64,000 bases of DNA from Microlunatus phosphovorus NM-1 (lineage in GTDB: Bacteria; Actinomycetota; Actinomycetes; Propionibacteriales; Propionibacteriaceae), in assembly GCF_000270245.1 (NCBI RefSeq), contig NC_015635.1:4030001-4094000 (forward strand), given 5' to 3'. Within the stretch, counting starts at the first letter, position 1, and every line of letters starts with the position of its first letter. The position numbers and the translations under genes are program-made. The notes beneath the pieces are model-generated. The model was given only the letters and a program-made list of their open reading frames with translations, was not told the DNA's origin and did no database searches. Positions 32,093 to 39,737 of this stretch are shown here, in pieces.

Positions 32093-33216
32093 CGTGATCC
32101 TCCCTCGATCGCTTCCGGTGGAGTGAACGCCGCATCCAGGGCGCGGCGCAGCGTGCGGTTGCGGTAGTCCCCGGAGACGCCGGTGTAGAGGGCGGTGGTC
32201 GATCCCCAGCGATGCCCGACCTGCTGCTGCACGAACAGCGGGTCGAAGCCGTCCTCGATCAGATGCGTCACATAGGAGTGCCGCAGACAATGCGGATGCA
32301 GCACCGGGTCCAGGCCGAGGTCGTCACGCCAGTCAGCGAACCGGTCGTCGATGTGCTCCAGGCGGATGCGAGTCTGTCGCTCGGTCGGCCACAGGATCGA
32401 CTCGTTCGCGATGTCGAACCGGGGCCGGACCTCGGTGACGTACTCCTCGATGACGGGGCGGGTCCAGTCGAACACCGCCAGCACCGCCCGACGGCGAGGC
32501 GGTGACCCTTTCATCGCCTTGCCCCAGCGGACATTGCAGACCCCGAACCGGCCGAACTCCCAGCCCTGCGGGTTGCGGGTGAAGTCGTGCAGGTCAAGCA
32601 TCGCTGCCTTGCGGCGGCGCAGCCCGAAGGCGTAGATCGTCTTGAACAAGGTCGCGTCGCGGAACAGCGTCTGCCATCCCTTCCGGCCCGACGAACGCGC
32701 CCGATCCACCAGATCGTCGGCGTAGTCGAAGAACGCCTGCAACTCCGCCCGACACAAGGGCCGGACCGCAGGGCGTGCCTCGTGGTCGCTGGTGTGGATG
32801 ACAGTGTTCCACTCATGGCAGACCTGGGTCGGGTGCGTGCCGAACAGGTCGACGCAGCGGTCGACCCAGCCGTAGCGGTGGTCGATCAGGTAGTCGCAGA
32901 ACAAGGCCACCGCGTTCTGATACGCCCGCACCGTCGAGACCGCCAACGGCCGCGGACCCGACACCAGCGAGGTCGTCCACTCCTCGACATCGGCCGGGGA
33001 CCACTCCCACGGAGGGGTGTTGCAGAAGTCGGCGAACCGGCGCACCTGCGAGGCCCTGGTCTTGATCGTCTGCGCCGCCAGCATCCGCGAGGTTTGCTGC
33101 GTCGTCCAGCCCGCCAACATCTCATCGAAGAACTGCTCCGCTGGCCTCAGCAACGAGACGTTCCCCAACGGCAGCACGCCGCCCGACAGCGGCGGAGGTT
33201 CGTCGTTCAGGCCCAT
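32089..33216 (-). CDS. Tyrosine recombinase (trio module 2)
   Basis: A 375-residue recombinase with a complete catalytic set: R200 (AFGLRRRKAAML), H309-x-x-R312 (HPHCLRHSY), H335 (VGHRWGS) and Y344 (TALYTGV). The core-binding domain is at about residues 25-125. It is divergent in sequence from the module 1 enzyme, so the two modules are old relatives and not a recent duplication. Two inverted loxP-like sites lie 13-160 bases upstream of its start, between it and the M23 gene. Confidence 0.92.
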   Translation of the reverse strand: MGLNDEPPPLSGGVLPLGNVSLLRPAEQFFDEMLAGWTTQQTSRMLAAQTIKTRASQVRRFADFCNTPPWEWSPADVEEWTTSLVSGPRPLAVSTVRAYQNAVALFCDYLIDHRYGWVDRCVDLFGTHPTQVCHEWNTVIHTSDHEARPAVRPLCRAELQAFFDYADDLVDRARSSGRKGWQTLFRDATLFKTIYAFGLRRRKAAMLDLHDFTRNPQGWEFGRFGVCNVRWGKAMKGSPPRRRAVLAVFDWTRPVIEEYVTEVRPRFDIANESILWPTERQTRIRLEHIDDRFADWRDDLGLDPVLHPHCLRHSYVTHLIEDGFDPLFVQQQVGHRWGSTTALYTGVSGDYRNRTLRRALDAAFTPPEAIEGGSR

Positions 33217-33228
33217 ACCAAGAGGCTA

Positions 33229-33257
33229 CATCAGATGCACGATTCATGCATCTGATG
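33229..33257 (+). repeat. loxP-like recombination site 1
   Basis: Perfect 11-base inverted arms CATCAGATGCA (33229-33239) and TGCATCTGATG (33247-33257) flank a seven-base spacer CGATTCA. Arm and spacer sizes are those of tyrosine-recombinase core sites. It starts 13 bases before the integrase gene. Confidence 0.65.
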
Positions 33258-33348
33258 CAATCCAAGCCACGAAACGCCAGGTCAGGGGCGGGCCACGCAC
33301 TAGACTCAGGCTTGCCGCATCGCCGCGGATCGGCGCGATTCCGCCGTG

Positions 33349-33377
33349 CAGCAAGTGCATGAATCGTGCATTAGATG
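33349..33377 (-). repeat. loxP-like recombination site 2 (inverted relative to site 1)
   Basis: Read on the minus strand: CATCTAATGCA, the same spacer CGATTCA, then TGCACTTGCTG. The left arm matches site 1 at 9 of 11 bases and the right arm at 8 of 11. The site lies 13 bases beyond the M23 stop codon, at the junction of backbone and island. Confidence 0.6.
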
Positions 33378-33389
33378 CAACTTCCGAGA

Positions 33390-34994
33390 TTATACTTTCA
33401 CGGTGATATGCAGGTGGTCGTAGTGGCCGCCGGTGACGTTGCCGGGGTCGTGCATTCCGCCGCCGTTGTAGGGCCGCCACCCCTGGTCGTCGCGGGCGAG
33501 GGACCAGATTTTGCCCTGCCAGATCAGGTACTCGACCCCGAGCACTTCGGCGTTGTCCTTCATCCAGTTGGTGACCTTCCACCCGGCCTCCAACTGGGCG
33601 GGTGTCGGATAGTGGCCGATGGCGTTGCCGAAGGTGATGTCGCACGCCCGCCCAAGCGGGTGCTCCGACTTCGTGCCCGGCCTCGGTGAGTAGCAGCCCC
33701 AGCCGGTGTCGGGGAACGCAGCCTTGGTCTGGGCCATGAGGTGCGCGAGCCGCGCGGTGATCTTCCCGTTGCTGGTGGGGTCGTCCACCATCTGATCCGG
33801 GTCACCCGTCAACGGGGTCGGCGCGCCAGCCGTACCAGTCTGGCATCCCTCGGCCGGCCCGGAAGCGGCTTCGGGGAGGTTCGCCGCGCCGTGGTCGTTG
33901 AGCCACTTCGCCGGGTCGATCGCTTCGCCGTTGGTACCGCCGGGGCGGACCTCGAAGTGCAAATGATTGCCGGTGGACATGCCGGATGTCCCGACATCGC
34001 CGATGTGCTGCCCGGCGCTCACGCGGTCGCCGACATGAACGAGGATGCCGGCCTGCCACATGTGCGCGTAGGCGGTCGCGACGGTCTTGCCGTTGATGGC
34101 GTGCTCGATGACGATGAGCCCGCCGTAGCCACCGCTGAACTCGGCGACCGTCACGGTGCCGTCTGCGGCGGCGAGGATCGACGTGTCGGCCGGGGCGGCC
34201 AGGTCCAGGCCGGTGTGGAAGGAGTGCTCGCCGGTGATCGGATGGATGCGCGGCCCGAACCCGTCGGTCTTGACCCAAGTCCCTTCCGGCAGCGGGAACA
34301 CCACGCGCGACGACTCGGTCACGCCAACGACGGGGCCGCCACGTCCGCCGGTGCGGGTGAGGGCGTCGAGGATCGCATCAGCCACGGGCGCGTAGTTGCG
34401 GTACCTGTCGGGAAACGCACTGACCTCGACCGACTGGGCGGCCTCACCGGGGTCCATCCGTTCCCAGCCGGGAATGTCGAGCAGGCCGCGCGGGCTCGGA
34501 TAGTTCGGGCCGTCAGGGCCGCCGAAGAACGCGGCGGCTTGGTAGTTCGGGTCCATCAACTCGGCGACGGTGCCCCATCCCGATTGCGGGCGCATCTGGA
34601 ACAGGCCGAGTGAGTCGTGGTCGCCGCCGTTGCCGTCGTTGGGGTAGTTCGCGGACTCGGGGTAGGTACCGGTGTTGGTGAGCATCCGCAGCGTGGACTC
34701 GGTGAGCGCGGCCATCAGCGCGACCTTCACGCCAGGCCGGCCCACACCGTCGATCCGGCCGCCGACCGTGATGATCGTCGCGGCGTGGGTGAGCTGCCGC
34801 TTGTTCAGCGTGAAGGTGTAGCCGTCCGCGGTGGTCACTTGGAGGCTGTCGGGGACGTTGCCGACCGAGAGCGTGCCGGTGGTGGTGCACGCGGCGATGG
34901 CGGCGGGGTTCATCAGCACCCCGATCGCCAGCAGCAGCATCGCCGGGCCGAAGAACAGCGCGGCGAGCGCGAGAACAGCGAACTTCTTGAACAC
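33390..34994 (-). CDS. Secreted M23 peptidase/transglycosylase-like cell-wall hydrolase
   Basis: A 534-residue protein. An N-terminal signal or membrane anchor (VLALAALFFGPAMLLLAIGVL) is followed by a VirB1-like region (LMAALTESTLRMLTNTGT, SLGLFQMRPQSGWGT). The M23 LytM-type domain (HTGLDLAAPADTSILAAADG, HVGDRVSAGQHIG, GNHLHFEV) has its zinc ligands. The C-terminal domain contains SEHPLGRACDITFG and YDHLHITV. It probably opens peptidoglycan for the transfer channel. The GTG start at 34994 follows GAGGACAGG. The upstream open frame to 35369 lies within the next gene. Confidence 0.88.
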   Translation of the reverse strand: MFKKFAVLALAALFFGPAMLLLAIGVLMNPAAIAACTTTGTLSVGNVPDSLQVTTADGYTFTLNKRQLTHAATIITVGGRIDGVGRPGVKVALMAALTESTLRMLTNTGTYPESANYPNDGNGGDHDSLGLFQMRPQSGWGTVAELMDPNYQAAAFFGGPDGPNYPSPRGLLDIPGWERMDPGEAAQSVEVSAFPDRYRNYAPVADAILDALTRTGGRGGPVVGVTESSRVVFPLPEGTWVKTDGFGPRIHPITGEHSFHTGLDLAAPADTSILAAADGTVTVAEFSGGYGGLIVIEHAINGKTVATAYAHMWQAGILVHVGDRVSAGQHIGDVGTSGMSTGNHLHFEVRPGGTNGEAIDPAKWLNDHGAANLPEAASGPAEGCQTGTAGAPTPLTGDPDQMVDDPTSNGKITARLAHLMAQTKAAFPDTGWGCYSPRPGTKSEHPLGRACDITFGNAIGHYPTPAQLEAGWKVTNWMKDNAEVLGVEYLIWQGKIWSLARDDQGWRPYNGGGMHDPGNVTGGHYDHLHITVKV

Positions 34995-35007
34995 GAGACG
35001 CCTGTCC

Positions 35008-35694
35008 TCATCGCAGCGGGTTGTCGAGCTGGGACAGCCGCAACAGGTGACAGGTCGGGTAGGCCGGGGCGCAGACGATGAACACGGTGAACGACACGGC
35101 GTGCTCGCTGGATACGGGTTCGCCGTTCCACAGGCCGTCGCGGTGCCGGGTGCCCTCGATCGTGTACGCGGTCGTGCCGGGTGCGATCTGGCCGGGTTGT
35201 GCCTGCGCCACGGCATCGGCCCACGCCTCCGGGATGACCGCGCAGTCGATGGTGAGGTGTTGGCGGGTCTCGTGCTTGCGCAGCTCGATCCACGCCTCCC
35301 GCGTCGGCAAGAAGCTCGCCAGGTCGGAGGCAAGGCCGGCCTGTTCGGTGCCGGACGGGTCACCGACATCGAGGATCGCGGCCGTGTAGTCCAGGGGCAT
35401 GAGGCCGCTGGTGGTGTCCCACGCGAAGATCGCCTCCGCGACCTTGCGGGCGAACGTCTCCGGGTCCGCCGACCGGGGCACCACAGGCAACCGCGGTGAC
35501 GACGGGCCAGGCGTCGTCAGCGTGTGAGACGGCGACGGCGACGGCGCGGGTTCGGGTGCCGGGGTGCTGGTGGTGCGGGGGCCGAGGATGAGGCCGTAGA
35601 CGCCGACCCCGACGAGGATCAGCAGCACCAGGCCGGCGGCGATGAGCGCGACCAGACGGCCACGCGGAAACGACGGAGCGGGAGAAGTCTTCAT
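35008..35694 (-). CDS. Single-pass membrane conjugation protein of unknown family
   Basis: A 228-residue protein with one membrane helix (LVALIAAGLVLLILVGVGVYGLILG, residues 14-38), a Pro/Ser/Thr linker, then an extracytoplasmic domain (DPETFARKVAEAIFAWDTTSG onward, ending VFIVCAPAYPTCHLLRLSQL). The arrangement is that of VirB8/TcpC-like NTF2-fold channel proteins, but that assignment is a guess. The ATG stands exactly six bases after a GTGCACCTG box, and AGGGG within those bases is the only ribosome site. Confidence 0.8.
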   Translation of the reverse strand: MKTSPAPSFPRGRLVALIAAGLVLLILVGVGVYGLILGPRTTSTPAPEPAPSPSPSHTLTTPGPSSPRLPVVPRSADPETFARKVAEAIFAWDTTSGLMPLDYTAAILDVGDPSGTEQAGLASDLASFLPTREAWIELRKHETRQHLTIDCAVIPEAWADAVAQAQPGQIAPGTTAYTIEGTRHRDGLWNGEPVSSEHAVSFTVFIVCAPAYPTCHLLRLSQLDNPLR

Positions 35695-35700
35695 GCCCCT

Positions 35701-35709
35701 CAGGTGCAC
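35701..35709 (-). promoter_or_regulatory. GTGCACCTG box at a gene start
   Basis: GTGCACCTG is read on the minus strand, then AGGGGC and the ATG of the membrane protein. Here the box-plus-six arrangement leads into a full gene instead of a leader peptide. Confidence 0.45.
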
Positions 35710-35745
35710 CCCGACCGCCAGCCAGCCACAGCCGAGGATCGTGAA

Positions 35746-36744
35746 TCAGAGGGCGCGCAGGCGCGGAGCCTCTGACTCTTGTTGGCGTGCGGCGTGGAGG
35801 TCGGTGGCGAACCGGCGGGCGCCTTCGGCGGTCGCGTAGAACGCTTCGGCCTGCTCGTCGGTGAGCTGGGCCGCGAGCTCGTCCAGGTCGTAGTGCAGCC
35901 ACCACGAGTCAAGTTCGGTCCAGGTCAGCACGAACGCCCGCACCGCATACCTGGCATCCGGCACCACAGGCGCAGCAGGGGTGGGCTTCTTCGCCCGCTT
36001 CTTCTTGCCCTTCTGCTCCTTCGTCTGGGCGTCCACGCGGGCGAGGGCTTGTTCAGCCAGGTCGTGCAGATGGGCGTCGTCGGCGGCTTGGTGGATGTCG
36101 CGGATGCGCTGATACACCGGATCGACCGGCCCGCCGGCCTCGATCTTCACCAACCCGGCCTGCGCCTCAGCGCGCAGCGGTTCGGGGGTGTCGGGGTCGG
36201 TGGCGAGGTGTTGCAGGTAGCCGATCTTGTCCATCGTCTTGTACGAGGGAGCGCCGGGGATCATCGCGGCGGCCTGCTCGCGAACCTTGCCCGGCGGGGT
36301 CAACGGGGGTGGAAAGTTTCCACCCCCGTTCCACCGGGGCTGATTCTCAGTCGAGAACTGCGTCGCAGCGTCCCGCCGGGCGGCGTCCTCGGCCATCAAC
36401 GTCTTGATTTCGCGGTAGAGGCCGGCGGCTTCCAGCGGGGAGAGAGTCTTGTGGAGCTGGTTGTCGTCCTGCTCGGCCAGCAGGTGCCCCAACCTGTCCG
36501 AGATGCTGGAGCGCACCCAGACGTTGACGGTGCGCCAGCCGAGCTGTTTGATCGCCGCGAGCCGCCGTACTCCGCACACCAGCAGCCCGTCCGGGGTGAT
36601 GGTGATGGGTTGCAGCAGCCCGTCCCGCTCGATCGACGCCGCGAGCGCGTCGAGGTCACCGAGGTCTCGGCGGTGGCGGCGGCCGACCTGGATCGACTCG
36701 ACGGTCCGGTCGAGTTCGATGTGCCCTGTCGCCGCGGTCATCAC
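35746..36744 (-). CDS. ParB-family partition-like protein
   Basis: A 332-residue protein with the ParB N-terminal domain (DLDALAASIERDGLLQPITI, VCGVRRLAAIKQLGWRTVNV). A central helical part and a C-terminal region rich in lysine (KEQKGKKKRAKK), then a distinct helical end (LTWTELDSWWLHYDLDELAAQL), follow. No ParA partner is visible in the window, so it may act as a transfer or copy regulator rather than in segregation. GTG start overlaps the upstream gene (GTGA). Confidence 0.88.
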   Translation of the reverse strand: MMTAATGHIELDRTVESIQVGRRHRRDLGDLDALAASIERDGLLQPITITPDGLLVCGVRRLAAIKQLGWRTVNVWVRSSISDRLGHLLAEQDDNQLHKTLSPLEAAGLYREIKTLMAEDAARRDAATQFSTENQPRWNGGGNFPPPLTPPGKVREQAAAMIPGAPSYKTMDKIGYLQHLATDPDTPEPLRAEAQAGLVKIEAGGPVDPVYQRIRDIHQAADDAHLHDLAEQALARVDAQTKEQKGKKKRAKKPTPAAPVVPDARYAVRAFVLTWTELDSWWLHYDLDELAAQLTDEQAEAFYATAEGARRFATDLHAARQQESEAPRLRAL

Positions 36745-37607
36745 GCACCCCTGCGTCGGGTGTGGGGTGCGGCGTGGCTGATGGTCGCTACGAGCCCGTC
36801 ATTGCCCAGCAGGACGGGCAGGCCTTCGCCGATCAGGAGCCGCAGCAGGATGCCGCGGCCTTCGCCGGTTGCTCCGTAGCCGGGCGTGGTGCGGCCCAGC
36901 AGCACTCGCAGCAGCACCGTCCACGAGGCGGCGGGGACATCGAGCAGGGCGCGGGCGTGCCGGTCGCGGCGCAGCGCCTCATAGGTGCCGGTGCGTGACC
37001 CGATCCGGGCGAGGGCTTCGCAGACGTGCTCGATCGCCGGGCGGGCGGTGCCCTCGGGCCAGCCCAGCAGCATGAACAACAAGATCGCGTCCTCCACCGC
37101 GCCGGTCACCGACGCCGGCTCACCCACATCCGCATCGGGTTCGTCGTTGTCGTGGTGGTGGGGGTCGGTGACGTGGAACGCCGGGTGGTAGTCCGACAGG
37201 GTGTTCTCGCGTTCGGAGAGCCGTTCGGGGTCGTGGAAGCAGGAGATGTGCGGACGCCGGGCTTGATGCACCGAGCACAGCAGTCCTTGGCCGCGCTCTT
37301 CGGCGATGCAGGTGATCCGTACCGCATGCGTCACGACGGCCCAGGGGTCGTCGGCCTCGCGGGCGGCGCGGGTGCGCATCACGTCGAACGCCGCCGACGC
37401 GGCCTCCCACGGGTCCAGGCCGTGCTTGCGCGCCAGCGGCGTGTACTTCTCCGCGGCGTAGGTCATCAGTTCGGCGGCTACCGGGTCGTGTTCCCACGCT
37501 CCGGGGCCGGCGTCGTGGAGCCGGTGCAGCAGGGCGCGCAGGCCCTCACCGCTGGTGTAGTCCTCACCCGCCGGATCGGTCGCCGTCGTCTTGGTGGTTG
37601 TGGTCAT
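36741..37607 (-). CDS. Backbone protein of unknown function
   Basis: A 288-residue mostly helical protein (YTSGEGLRALLHRLHDAGPG; ALLDVPAASWTVLLRVLLGR). It contains a histidine/acidic stretch (HVTDPHHHDNDEPDADVGEP). Two helical halves resemble a sigma-factor-like or regulatory fold, but I recognise no family. The start at 37607 follows AGGAGGTG. A GCGCACCTG box 24 bases upstream can pair with that ribosome site. Confidence 0.75.
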   Translation of the reverse strand: MTTTTKTTATDPAGEDYTSGEGLRALLHRLHDAGPGAWEHDPVAAELMTYAAEKYTPLARKHGLDPWEAASAAFDVMRTRAAREADDPWAVVTHAVRITCIAEERGQGLLCSVHQARRPHISCFHDPERLSERENTLSDYHPAFHVTDPHHHDNDEPDADVGEPASVTGAVEDAILLFMLLGWPEGTARPAIEHVCEALARIGSRTGTYEALRRDRHARALLDVPAASWTVLLRVLLGRTTPGYGATGEGRGILLRLLIGEGLPVLLGNDGLVATISHAAPHTRRRGA

Positions 37608-37614
37608 GGTCAGG

Positions 37615-37638
37615 GCACCTCCTGGCAGGCAGGTGCGC
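37615..37638 (-). promoter_or_regulatory. GCGCACCTG box pairing with the ribosome site
   Basis: In the transcript, GCACCT of the box (plus-strand 37631-37636) is complementary to AGGTGC of the Shine-Dalgarno region (37615-37620), a six-base stem ahead of the ATG at 37607. The box itself is 37630-37638. Confidence 0.5.
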
Positions 37639-37699
37639 CGGTCGCTCCTGGCGACCGTCACCCCGTCGTGCTGGGTGTCCATGACTCATCACCACCCCG

Positions 37700-38107
37700 T
37701 TACCTCATCCCGACCCCGGACCGTGCCGGACCCTCGACGTGCTGGCCGCGACGACCGAACGCCGACAACGGCGGCAACCGCTTCGCCCGCTCCGACACCG
37801 ACCGCGCCCCCGTGACGATGGTTGAGCGGAGCCGGCGGCCCTGCTCGCTGTTGAACTCGATCCCACGCCCCGCCAGAGTCCCGCTGGAACGCACGATCAG
37901 ATCGGTCGGGCGCACCCACTCCACGCCCCGGCCGCGCACCTGATCTATGCGCTCTCGCACCGCCTGCCGGCGGGCAGACGCTTGCTTGACCGCATCTGGC
38001 GTCCCCGCCGCCTCGGCCGCCTCGGCTGCTTCGGTGTCGGGCTTCTTGGCCTGTTCGGGTTCGATGCGGCGGGGTGGTTGCTCGCGCATCAGGTCATCGG
38101 TGCTCAT
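37700..38107 (-). CDS. Small basic backbone protein of unknown function
   Basis: A 135-residue protein. An acidic, alanine-rich N-terminal third (EPEQAKKPDTEAAEAAEAAG) precedes a basic C-terminal two thirds (SARRQAVRERIDQVRGRGVE, SERAKRLPPLSAFGRRG). No family recognised. The ATG overlaps the DUF2637 gene stop (ATGA), which supports it as a real gene. Confidence 0.7.
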   Translation of the reverse strand: MSTDDLMREQPPRRIEPEQAKKPDTEAAEAAEAAGTPDAVKQASARRQAVRERIDQVRGRGVEWVRPTDLIVRSSGTLAGRGIEFNSEQGRRLRSTIVTGARSVSERAKRLPPLSAFGRRGQHVEGPARSGVGMR

Positions 38108-38799
38108 GGTGTCGCTCCCTCCAAGACAGCCCGTGGTTGCTCGGGCTCATCGGGTTGGTGCGCGTCGGCGAACCAGCGGCCCACTGTCGAGGGATGCACA
38201 TCGAGCGTCCGGGCGATCTTCTTGTTCGACCACCCCGACTCCCTCAGCTCCGCCGCCCGCACCCGACGATCCGGCACCTCGGCAGGAACGAGCCGTGCCA
38301 ACTCCGGGGTCGGTGACGCCACGGCAGGCGATTCGGTCGGCACAGCTTCGAGCGCGACCGGTTCACGAACGCCGGCCGCTTCGGTGGCAGGTTGGGTGGT
38401 GGTGCGGATGAGGACGACGGTCAGATGGGTCGAGGCGAGCAGCACCACGGGCGGGACAGCCGCGACCGCCGCCGCGAGCCCGGCCGGTACGTCGGCGTCG
38501 GCGGCGACGATCGCGTGCAGCGCGTTCGCGGTCACCGACACCGCGGCACCGCCGATCAGCAGTGTCCACGGATACCAGGCCGCCCGCTCGCCCGCGAGCG
38601 CGACCACGGCGACGGTGGAGACGACGATCACGCCATCGACGATCAGGGGCCATGCCCAGGCCTGCCCTTCCCCAATACCGGCGCGGTGGGCGAGGTCCGC
38701 CAGTGCGGTGAAGGACAGCCAGAACGCGCCGGCCGCGATGAACACGGTCCCAACGACCGAGGTGATGACCGCCCACCTGCGGCCACTCCACCCGGTCAC
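38104..38799 (-). CDS. DUF2637 membrane protein with a C-terminal helix-turn-helix
   Basis: A 231-residue protein. Four membrane helices fill residues 10-130 (VGTVFIAAGAFWLSFTALADLA, AWAWPLIVDGVIVVSTVAVVAL, PWTLLIGGAAVSVTANALHAIVAA, VPPVVLLASTHLTVVLI) as in DUF2637 proteins of actinobacterial plasmids. A proline-rich linker then leads to a helix-turn-helix (LRESGWSNKKIARTLDVHPS, then TVGRWFAD). It could tie element DNA to the membrane. It overlaps genes on both sides by ATGA. Confidence 0.88.
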   Translation of the reverse strand: MTGWSGRRWAVITSVVGTVFIAAGAFWLSFTALADLAHRAGIGEGQAWAWPLIVDGVIVVSTVAVVALAGERAAWYPWTLLIGGAAVSVTANALHAIVAADADVPAGLAAAVAAVPPVVLLASTHLTVVLIRTTTQPATEAAGVREPVALEAVPTESPAVASPTPELARLVPAEVPDRRVRAAELRESGWSNKKIARTLDVHPSTVGRWFADAHQPDEPEQPRAVLEGATP

Positions 38800-39737
38800 G
38801 ACAAACCCCGCGACGCGGACTCTGGCGCTGCCCGATCACAGCGAGCGAACCCATCGGCAGACGCGCCGGGAGCGTCGGCGGGCGCGCGCTGGCGGGCTCC
38901 CGCGCCGACGCTTCGGTAGGCGCTGTGGACGGTGCGGGTGATTTCCCGCTCGCCGAAGTCCGACTGCGCCGCGGTCACCATCGCATCCACCGCATCGGTG
39001 ACAGGGACGCCGCCTTCGGCGAGACGGCACGAGGCCCAGAACAGTTTCAGATTCCGGTCGGTCGCTTGCCGGCTCAGCCACGCCGCCAACCTGTCCGCGT
39101 CCGCACCGTCGCTGTCCCGAGCGGGCACGGCGTGATGGGTCGGGGCGGGGCGGGGGTCGAGGAAGTCACGCAGCCGCTCGGAGTCCACAGGCAACGGCTG
39201 CCCGAGGTATTCGCCGCCTCCGACCTTGTACCGGCTGGCGATGCCGTCGATGATGCGGATCGAGGGCGGGGCGATGATGTAGCCGCCGTCGCCCCGGAAG
39301 TCGATACCCACACTCCCGGCCTGCCAGGAACGCTGCTCCACGCCCGGGATCGCCGGGAAGTAGGCGTGCTGCCCGCCGGTCGGTGTGCTCACCAGCAGAC
39401 CCCAACCCTTGACCAGGCCAGCGTCGCCGGCACGGACGAACGCACGCAGGCCATCGACCGGGCGATGCACATCGACGTCCACCACGACCAGGCCTGATGC
39501 GGCGCCGGTCGGGATGCCGATGTTCGCCCACGGGTGTAGGCGCCACCATGCCCGTACCTGCCGCTTGTCGGTTGTCGCGTCGAGGAAGCCCTGCCCGTCC
39601 CGGATCAACGGCGTTTTGCCGCCCGGCGCGCACGGGAACACGGGCACGCCTCCCTCAGCGAGCAGCATCGCCGCATGATTCAGCCGCCAGCCACGGCCCG
39701 CCTTGGCGAGCACTTCCAGCGCATCCTGGCCAGCCAT
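38796..39737 (-). CDS. Bifunctional DNA primase/polymerase
   Basis: A 313-residue protein of the archaeo-eukaryotic Prim-Pol family: GGVPVFPCAPGGKTPLIRDG, then the metal-binding LVVVDVDVHRP, STPTGGQHAYF and IDFRGDGGYIIAPPS. It probably primes synthesis of the transferred strand. The ATG at 39737 shares its first base with the ArdC stop codon. The C-terminal 30 residues are low complexity (APADAPGASADG). No helicase domain is attached. Confidence 0.9.
   Translation of the reverse strand: MAGQDALEVLAKAGRGWRLNHAAMLLAEGGVPVFPCAPGGKTPLIRDGQGFLDATTDKRQVRAWWRLHPWANIGIPTGAASGLVVVDVDVHRPVDGLRAFVRAGDAGLVKGWGLLVSTPTGGQHAYFPAIPGVEQRSWQAGSVGIDFRGDGGYIIAPPSIRIIDGIASRYKVGGGEYLGQPLPVDSERLRDFLDPRPAPTHHAVPARDSDGADADRLAAWLSRQATDRNLKLFWASCRLAEGGVPVTDAVDAMVTAAQSDFGEREITRTVHSAYRSVGAGARQRAPADAPGASADGFARCDRAAPESASRGLS

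Larger units (their letters stand above)
24660..33389. mobile_element. Cargo island 2: IS remnant, efflux, arsenic genes and recombinase trio
   Basis: This block sits between the M23 peptidase gene and the DUF6112 leader, which are expected neighbours in the backbone. It contains an IS1380 fragment, a CGNR/MFS pair, a pyrophosphatase-like gene, arsC-aquaporin-arsM, arsR, and a second recombinase trio whose integrase end lies against the backbone on the right. It is composite; edges are inferred from gene content. Confidence 0.5.

Noticed and set aside
33229-33377. The two repeats considered as the start of a CRISPR array
   Set aside because: Only two copies, inverted relative to each other and with internal dyad symmetry, which fits recombinase sites and not CRISPR repeats. 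No array was seen anywhere in the window.
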